A stretch of 64,000 nucleotides of DNA, taken from NCBI GenBank assembly GCA_973895155.1, contig OZ316892.1, forward strand, positions 18,352,001 to 18,416,000. The letters are read 5' to 3'. The stretch is from Marsupella aquatica. Its lineage: Eukaryota; Marchantiophyta. The notes below the pieces were generated by a model that had not been told where the DNA came from, did not search any database, and saw only the letters and a program-made list of their open reading frames with translations. Position 1 is the stretch's first letter; every line of letters begins with the position of its first letter. Shown here piece by piece: positions 56,796 through 64,000 of the stretch. The translations under genes were made by a program, and so were the position numbers.

Positions 56796-59700
56796 ATGAG
56801 TGTAGGGGGCCAGCCTCCCCCTCTTTCGCCGGAGGGAAGGCAGAAACGCCCCCCACGTGGAGGTGGTCCCTCGAGATAGCGGTATCCGAGTGATGACATA
56901 GATAATTACAAAAAGAGACGGAGACCGGATGCCAAGCCTGAAATCCGGGTCCCACTTGGCGGTGGGATGAGTGGGAGGAACTCAGAGGTTTGCTCGGATA
57001 GGACACAACACACTCCACTGTTGTCACTTGGTTACTTGATCGTGTGCGGCCTAGAGTTGAGGAGCTCCGGGCTTGGCGAGCAGCTGAGGTAGCTCAAATT
57101 CAACCTCAACCGGTACCATTACCAGCAAATGAGCAGCCCAGAGGTCACCCTTTGGAGGCAGGACATCAGGTACAAAGACTTCGGAAATTTGCTGCATTGC
57201 TTAGTCAATTGCATTTGTTTTTGTATGTAATTGTTTGTATGAACCATGTAAACCTTGTGGAGCTTCGTCTTTTGAATGGAATCATACCAGATTAGGGTTT
57301 ACAATTTCCAATAATTAGAGCCATAATACATGTCATAGTAAACCCATAATTTTCAATAATTAGAGTCATAATACAGGTCATAATAAACCCATAATGCTCA
57401 CAAATTTAGGTCATCTAATTGGATTGAATACTACTTTTTATTATAACCCCACATGTACAGTATGAAAGAACACAAACCCACAAGGCTTCAGTAAGAATAA
57501 TTTATATTAGTCAATAATTCAATGATAAATTTAGAGAATCTTGGTATAAAGTCATCCATAAAGTATTAATTTTTCTCTACTTTCAATCATATTTCTGACA
57601 ATCATAAGGTATTTTTCTCATTTTTAGGGTGAGAATGAATAGTGATGTTTCCATAGTTTTCTTGCAATTTTAGTGTGTAGTAAGGTTTTTGGGGGTCTAC
57701 TGCTAAAGTTCTTATTTGTATAATTTCCAGCCTCCCAAGATATATGAGGCATGGGGTTCAGATATAGAAGAGGACCCCGTCTGGGAGGAGCATATTGCGG
57801 AGCAGTATGCCTTAGATTCAAAGGATGAAGCTCTCTATCGGGATGATGACCCAGACGTTGTTGCAGCTTTAGGGGCCACCAACATTGTGGATGACCATAC
57901 CTTTCAGGTATGAGATCCTGTCTCTCACCACTTTATAAAAGGTTGTAATAACTAAAAAATAACCATTGACACAAGGTTGTGGATTTCTTGTATCAGGAGG
58001 ATTCAAGAGTTCCAGGCCCTCAGCCTGCTCCAGTCCCAGATGCCGAGCAATCTGAGGTTCCCTACACTGAGCCATCTTCAGTTGCCGACTCTTGGCCATC
58101 TGCACTTCTTGAGTTTCAGCCATGTGTCATTCCTGACTCTCAGCCACCACTAGTACCCGACGCTCAGCCGTTACCACCTCTAGACACTCAGCCAACTCGT
58201 AGAGCACCACCCTGTCGCCCAGCTACAGTTGGATTTTTTGATCGCCATTTGTTGGGTACATTTGTTGATCGGCTACTCCCTCGATGTCATATAGAGGGAT
58301 GTTTGAGGATTCCAAGAGTTGAACGTGTTAGGGAGTTGCATCAGTTATGGTCGATTTGCATTGGTTATGATGTGGATGGACACAATTGGACTTTTGTTAC
58401 AAGTGAGAATGAGCCAGGGAGAAGTTCTCCAATGATCACTCCCAAGTTGTATCATTCTACTCTTTGCTCCGGGTTGACCTACACATCCTTGGCTGCTGTT
58501 GTCTCGCATCTAGGATTACATGTCCCTACTGCAGGTCATTGGCACAATTTTCAGAGTGGACGTGGGCGACCACAAGGTGGATGGATTGCAGCTGTGAAGT
58601 AGGAGTTGCAGGAGAACAAAAATAATCTATGGGAGCAATTGAAGGAGCAACTTCAACATCGACGGATGACTGAGACAGGTCAATATGTTATTTTCCCTTA
58701 CAAATTCAATGTCATAGTTTTATAGTGTCATGATAGAGTTTATCCTAAATTATTAATATACTTAGTATTTGTGTGTGGTTTGACACAGATCCAGGGTTGG
58801 TGGTTTATCTTGATACTAGTTGGGATTCTTCTCGGAGTGGTTTTCATGGTACCACCTCTATTCTCAACACTAAAGATAATAGAGTGATTGAGATGGTCAC
58901 AATTACGAGGAGAGAGGAAAGAAATGCCTGATACATGGAGGACAAGGGTACCAAGAAGGCATTGGATAGTTTGAGAGAGGCAAGGATATCTATTGTAGAG
59001 GTTATCCAGGATGATAAAGCCACTATTGATAATATTGTGGAGGATATGAGGATTAGGAACCAGCAAGACTTATGGCATAAGGCGAAGAATCTGGTGAAAA
59101 AGTTTGTGGAGAAGATGGTGAGTGTCACATATACTATAACTGTTGACATTGATACTGCCACGTCTCGGTCTCAGCTCCAAGCGACTACTGCTAAGAGGTT
59201 GCAAGATTGGTTGAAAGCACAGGGAGTGAGAGGGTACTCAACCCTGAGGAAGGAGGCACTGGTCCACAAAGTTATCGACATGCATGGGTTACCACATGAA
59301 GAGCCAGTACATATTCAGACTCGTGGTCCTAAGTATCCAGAGTTGGCTCAACATAACTTGGCATCAAAATTGAAGACATGGTTCTATGTATGTTGTCGGC
59401 ACTGTAAAACCAGGTATATATACTTTTGTACATGGTGTAAGTTCTTTGATTTAGAATTTATGTGTAATTGACATGATATGGGTTGAGGTCTACAAAGTTG
59501 AAATTGAGTTTTGAGTAATTTTGGTTTGGCAGTGGGGGAGATGCAGAGTCCTTGGCCTTTGAGTTGGGAAATTGTGCTGATCATTGGGCGGGCAATCATG
59601 CATCATGTGCGAGACTATCTGATAGACCTTGTCAACATCTTGGAGACCCTGGAGCCATCCAGCTTGACCATTATTATGAGCAAGGTACAAATCAATGTAA

Positions 59701-60579
59701 CTTACTATAGTTATCCTCGCTTCATTTGGGTGTTATATATTGTTGGGTCACATTATTCACAATTTGGGTTTTGTGCATGCATGTAGGTGGCAAGACTCAC
59801 TTGGCCATGCAAAATTTTATGAAGAAGTATACTACTCCTTCCAAGATGAGGTTTTATACCATGGCTTGGGGGACTTCATGTCAGAGACCTATCACTCTGT
59901 GATGGGCAAGTACGCCATCAAGCGTATTCATTTCTCGGCTAGTCATGAGGCTCGCTTGTGTTGTGCTGCATTGGATTGGAATGAGAATATTTGCCGACAT
60001 GTATGGAAGGTATACGAGCGCACACCCGTGAACACAGCTGTTAGGGAGCGTCCTGCTTGAACGCGAGTATTGGTGGACCGGACCACGAACTGGAAGGACA
60101 AGACTAGTGAACGCATTTATGGAGTGGTCTTTCAATCTTAGAGCTCAGGTAACATAATGGAAACCCAGATCATAGTTGTAACAATTTGTGTGTGTGTTTT
60201 TTTTGCCTCAAAAAAACCAAGTGAATTCCATTCAAATAGCCAACATACAGATCAATTTGTGTGTTTGATGATCATTATATTAGTAAACCCTTATGACTTA
60301 TTCCATGGTGAACTTGTAGAGTCTCTATGCGACATAGGCACTACTATATCTCTATGTATGGTCAACATATCTGAGGAGAAACATCTTCAGAAAGACCTTG
60401 GTTAGCATACTTCAGGTTAGTCTAAGGAATTGTGTTTTTTAAATTTTGTACAAGTTCATTTGATGTAAACTGGTTATACCTATTTTGTGTGATTGGGTGC
60501 TCATGTGATGTGATTGCAGGAGGCGATTCTCTTGAAGAGGGCCGAGACCTGCCATCCAAACTTTTCCAGTCTTAGCTAG
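56796..60579 (+). pseudogene. Intron-containing DDE transposase pseudogene (Kolobok-like, tentative) with SAP-like segment
   Basis: Exons with GT-AG borders in matching phase: from ATG 56796 to about 57170 (NLS-like KKRRRPDAK); 57731-57907; 57997-58678; 58789-59413; 59533-59684; 59787 to about 60009 or further; and a small one at 60520-60579. The core reads VVYLDTSWDSSRSGFHGTT (first Asp), VEVIQDDKATIDNIVED (second Asp), LWHKAKNLVKK, a SAP-like stretch (LQDWLKAQGVRGYSTLRKEA), ADHWAGNHASC and SETYHSVMGKYAIKRIHF. This order is what I know from uncharacterised transposase-like proteins common in animals. Breaks: TAG 56877, TAG 58600, TGA 58929, TGA near 60058 and a frame shift near 59879. Transposase identity is fairly sure; the superfamily name is not. 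Confidence 0.7.
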
Positions 60580-60620
60580 TGTTAGCTTGTTCCCACTCTA
60601 GTGTGTGTGGGGTTTTTTAC

Positions 60621-61100
60621 TTCATAGTGTGTGAGTTTTCTACTTGAACATGATAGTATATATTGTCTGGTTTTTTATGTGTGAACCAAAGATTGGAATA
60701 TAATTTTGTTGTTTTGGTGATTCCAAAATGTGAGACATGCTTCATAGTGTGTGGGTTTTCTACTTGAACATGATAGTATATATTGTCTGGTTTTTTATGT
60801 GTGAATTAAAGATAGGAATATAATTTTGTTTTTTGGTGATTCCAAAATGTGAGACATGCTTCATAGTGTGTGGGTTTTCTACTTGAACATGATAGTATAT
60901 ATTGTCTGGTTTTTTATGTGTGAATTAAAGATAGGAATATAATTTTGTTTTTTGGTGATTCCAAAATGTGAGACATGCTTCATAGTGTGTGGGTTTTCTA
61001 CTTGAACATGATAGTATATATTGTCTGGTTTTTTTATGTGTGAACCAAAGATAGGAATATAATTTTGTTTTTTGGTGATTCCAAAATGTGCGACATGCTA
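60621..61100 (+). repeat. Four 119-120-bp tandem units
   Basis: TTCATAGTGTGTG starts units at 60621, 60741, 60860 and 60979; copies are almost identical. They lie just after the transposase 3' end and run into the opposite-strand ORF. Confidence 0.96.
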
Positions 61101-61119
61101 CCAGTAGTGGTAGAGTAGT

Positions 61120-61801
61120 TCCACTCTAGAAAAACCTTTTTGGGTGATGCTAAAATATCATACATGCTCTCAACCAGATCCATGTACTCTGCAGTATTGG
61201 CTTCTGGGTGAATGATGCAAAAAGCCTCAAATAAAAGACCAAACAGGGTAACTCTATCCATTATATTTGCCAAGTGTAACATGTACTCCCAAGGGGAATT
61301 GAACCCCTTATGTTGCCAACCAGCAGGAGTTGTTATCTGCATAAAAAATTATTAGTCGGACAAAATGTTTCAAGAAAAACATGAAACAACAGGAAACTAT
61401 CACTAATTGGGGAGAAATCCTACAAACTCCTCCCCTTCATCATGCCAAGTTGCCTTCACAGAAGCCTCAACAACTTCAGGGAACTTGGTTCTATCAGCAA
61501 AGCCTGCTACATAGGCGAGATGAGTGTACACCTAAAATCTCTTCCGTCTCATAACAGTCTCTACATAACTATAAGCAGCACACATGATGAGCTCTTCTAA
61601 GTCAACAACAGGATTCAGATCACTTTGACATTCTGTGACTGCCTTACAAAACTCAGGAAAATCTGTGTGAATCTCCTGCAATGTGACCGGTAGGATAGTG
61701 GGTGGAGCACCCTCAGGATGAGTGGGGTCCTGCCAAATGACATTGTAAGTCTCATCCTGAAGTTTACTCAACGTGACTATCAGCTTTCTCTTCGATGCCA
61801 T
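61120..61801 (-). pseudogene. Small two-exon ORF opposite the transposase, unidentified
   Basis: ATG at 61801 starts MASKRKLIVTLSKLQDETYN and the frame runs to TAG at 61534-61532. The same frame continues open (VYTHLAYVAGFADRTKFPE) to a second TAG at 61405-61403, so the first looks like a new stop in an older longer ORF. A second exon starts at 61336 after TTTTTTATGCAG (GWQHKGFNSPWEYMLHLANIMDR, then YMDLVESMYDIL). Acidic, helical composition; no family recognised. Its place just downstream of and facing the transposase suggests a second ORF of the same element (inference). Confidence 0.4.
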
Positions 61802-62289
61802 CTTCCTGCGGCCACAAAACACTGATGCAAATATTACTCAATCTTGCACAATCATTATATGTTGTTGTCAAACATTCCAACTGAATGGACATTGAAGAAG
61901 AGGGTTCAATGAAGTTGGATTGGAATTTCCAGAAAGACACTATAGCAGGTGTTGTACAACAGCCCTGCTCCTCGAGAAGGAGCCCTACCCATCAGCAGCC
62001 AGTCACTCTCCTAAAAACGAAGTCTAAAAAATGAAATAACAAGCTTTTCTCCTGGCATAGACTACTTTCGTTGTCCAAGATGAGCCCCATAGATTGAAAT
62101 GGGAGTCTTCTTGAAATCAGAGCACAGGGAGCACAAATCGATTCACATTAGAAGCAGCAAAAATCATAGAGCAGGGAGCATAGATAATTTTACATTAGAA
62201 GCAATAGAACTTGTAAAGCAATCCAAGGACAAATCGTACCTGCGTAGGGTAGCAACACAAAGGGCAGCTGGATCGAGCAGGGCAACAAC

Positions 62290-63290
62290 ATAAATTGTGG
62301 CTCAATAGAGCAGGGCAGCAGCAGGGATTGCAGCTTGATCGCAACTCAAATCACAGCTTGGTCGCAGCTCAAATCGTAGCTCCAATTGCAACTCAAATCG
62401 GAGCTCAAATTGCAGCACAAATTGCAGCACAAACTATAGCACAAATTGTGGGTAAATCAAGTAGGGCAGCAGCACAAATTTCAGCTTGATTGCAGCTCAA
62501 ATCATAGCTTGGTCGCAACTGAAATCACAGCTTGGTCGCAGCTCAAATCGTAGCTCAAATCAGAGCTCAAATCGCAGCACAAATTGCAGCTCAAATTGTA
62601 GCTCAAATCTTGGTTAAATCAAGCAGGGCAGCAGCACAAATTGCAGCTTGATTTCAGCTCAAATCACAGCTTGGTCGCAGCTCCAATCATAGTACAAATT
62701 GCAGCTTGATCACAGCTCAAATCAGAGCTCAAATCGCAGCACAACTTGTAGCTCAAATTGCAACAAAAATCATGGCTAAATCAAGCAGGGCAGCCGCACA
62801 AATCGCAGCTTCATTGTAGCTCAATCATAGCTTGGTTGCAGCTCCAATCATAGTACAAATCACATCTTGATCACAGCTCAAATCGGAGCTCAAATCGCAG
62901 CACAACTTGCAGCTCAAATTGCAGCAAAAATCATGGCTAAATCAAGCAGGGCAGCTGCACAAATCTCAGCTTCATTGCACCTCAAATCATAGCTTGGTTG
63001 CAGCTCCAATCACAGTACAAATCATAGCTTGCTCACAACTCAAATCAGAGCTCAAATTGCATTGCAGCACACCTTGCAGCTCAAATTGCAGCAAAAATCA
63101 TGGCTAAATCAAGCATGGCAGCAGCACAAATTGCAGCTTCATTGCAGCTCAAATCACAGCTTGGTCGCAGCTCCAATCAGAGCATAAATTGTGGCTCGAT
63201 CATAGCTCAAATTGCAACACAAATTGCAGCTCAAATCGTAGCACAAATTGTAGCTCAATCGAGCTCCAGCTATGGCACCCTATGACTTGA
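62290..63290 (+). repeat. Higher-order repeat: about 162-bp units of about 10-bp submotifs
   Basis: GGYTAAATCAAGCAGGGCAGC-like unit starts lie at 62451, 62612, 62774, 62935 and 63102, spaced 160-167 bases, with a diverged unit from about 62290. Each unit is filled with AGCTCAAATCGC / AGCACAAATTGC decamer variants. The Ala/Gln-rich ORFs are by-products of the repeat. Confidence 0.9.
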
Positions 63291-64000
63291 AAGGGACTAG
63301 CCCCGAGTCCATTTGGGAAGGCAAGCTCCATAGATCGGCCAGCAAGCTGTGAGGATTCGAGCGAGAGGGCGAGCACGAGTGAGAGGGAGGCGAGCTTCAG
63401 TGTTGTGGCTATGGTGGAAGTTGCAAGTTGTGAAGAACGGGGCAAGGTGCAGCTGCGGCCAAAAGTTGTGAGCACTGGGAGGGGTTGCGGCTAGGGCAGG
63501 GCCCTGCAAAGGGTAGGTGAGAAGGCCCTGTCATCACCGGGTGAGCAAGGGGCTACTGCTGCCCTACAGACGGTGAATAGTGTTCGGGCAGGACTCGAGG
63601 TACCTTATATACCCCAAGTTGTGGTTTAAAGTATGATGAAGTGAACACCAGGGTATAAATACAATCAAAATCAAATGAGAATGAATGACAATAGACTAAA
63701 CTCTCTACTTGTACTATTATTTATATTTTTTGAGACTAGCCCTGTCTACCCATTCTTTGAATGTGAATAGTGGGGATGACACTAAAAATGTTGCCAAAAT
63801 ATATTCATAATTCACTTTCTTTGAAGGTTAATCAAATGACAAAAAAATTCACAGGTTAATTCACAGATTTTCCCTTAAATGTATAAAACATATTTAAAAA
63901 TAAAAAATGAAATGATTAAAAGACCATCATGGAGGTAATTATTTTAATAATGTTAGACTCTACCTCCTATTGACCGGACCAGCCAGTCATCCAGCACTAC
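63291..64000. other. Window end; no gene
   Basis: A GC-richer stretch (63300-63600) gives short Arg/Ala-rich ORFs without domains, then AT-rich sequence follows. No feature supported. Confidence 0.5.

Noticed and set aside
62099-63285. Ala/Gln/Ser-rich ORFs of about 60-66 codons
   Set aside because: They are frames through the AGCTCAAAT higher-order repeat with no independent support.
1-64000. Retrotransposon or viral polymerase genes
   Set aside because: No reverse transcriptase, integrase or capsid-like motif was seen in any frame supplied.

Overview
Nuclear DNA of a land plant. The evidence is spliced protein genes with GT-AG introns, a nuclear gene for a chloroplast ribosomal protein with a transit-peptide-like N-terminus, a plant caffeic-acid-type O-methyltransferase, a plant GT92 glycosyltransferase and plant-style DNA transposons. 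Moderate introns, 5'UTR introns and decayed, unusual transposons would fit a bryophyte or another seed-free plant, but the species cannot be fixed from the sequence.

Region 1 (1-24.6 kb) is gene-bearing. In order: a membrane-anchored alpha/beta-hydrolase-fold protein (+, 5' end outside the window) whose nucleophile serine is glycine and whose C-terminus carries 33-residue tandem repeats; a two-exon pseudogene relic (5.9-6.5 kb); an intronless GT92 glycosyltransferase (-); chloroplast ribosomal protein bL19c in four exons (-); a four-exon SAM-dependent O-methyltransferase (-); and an intronless orphan protein with three internal helical repeats (+). These genes are unrelated housekeeping or metabolic neighbours; no operon-like logic is seen.

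Region 2 (24.6-38 kb) is AT-rich and has no intact gene. It holds a 400-bp-spaced duplication, a tandem array of about 205-bp units (29.0-32.4 kb) split by a MITE, decayed minus-strand ORFs (32.9-34.3 kb) and two short GC-rich islands.

Region 3 (38-48.5 kb) is a graveyard. A BED/DUF659-type hAT transposase pseudogene is interrupted by a second MITE of the same family with an 8-bp target duplication. It is followed by tandem repeats containing a 41-bp hairpin. Opposite it lies a decayed multi-exon minus-strand unit with a kinase C-lobe, a coiled coil and a RING-like cysteine/histidine cluster.

Region 4 (48.5-56.8 kb) is mostly very AT-rich sequence without genes, with a MITE relic and a tRNA-Cys-like relic. 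Region 5 (56.8-63.3 kb) holds an intron-containing DDE transposase pseudogene of the kind best known from animals (Kolobok-like, tentative) with an internal SAP-like segment, a small opposite-strand two-exon ORF, a 4 x 120-bp tandem repeat and a 162-bp higher-order repeat. No CRISPR array, rRNA gene, intact tRNA gene or reverse transcriptase was found.
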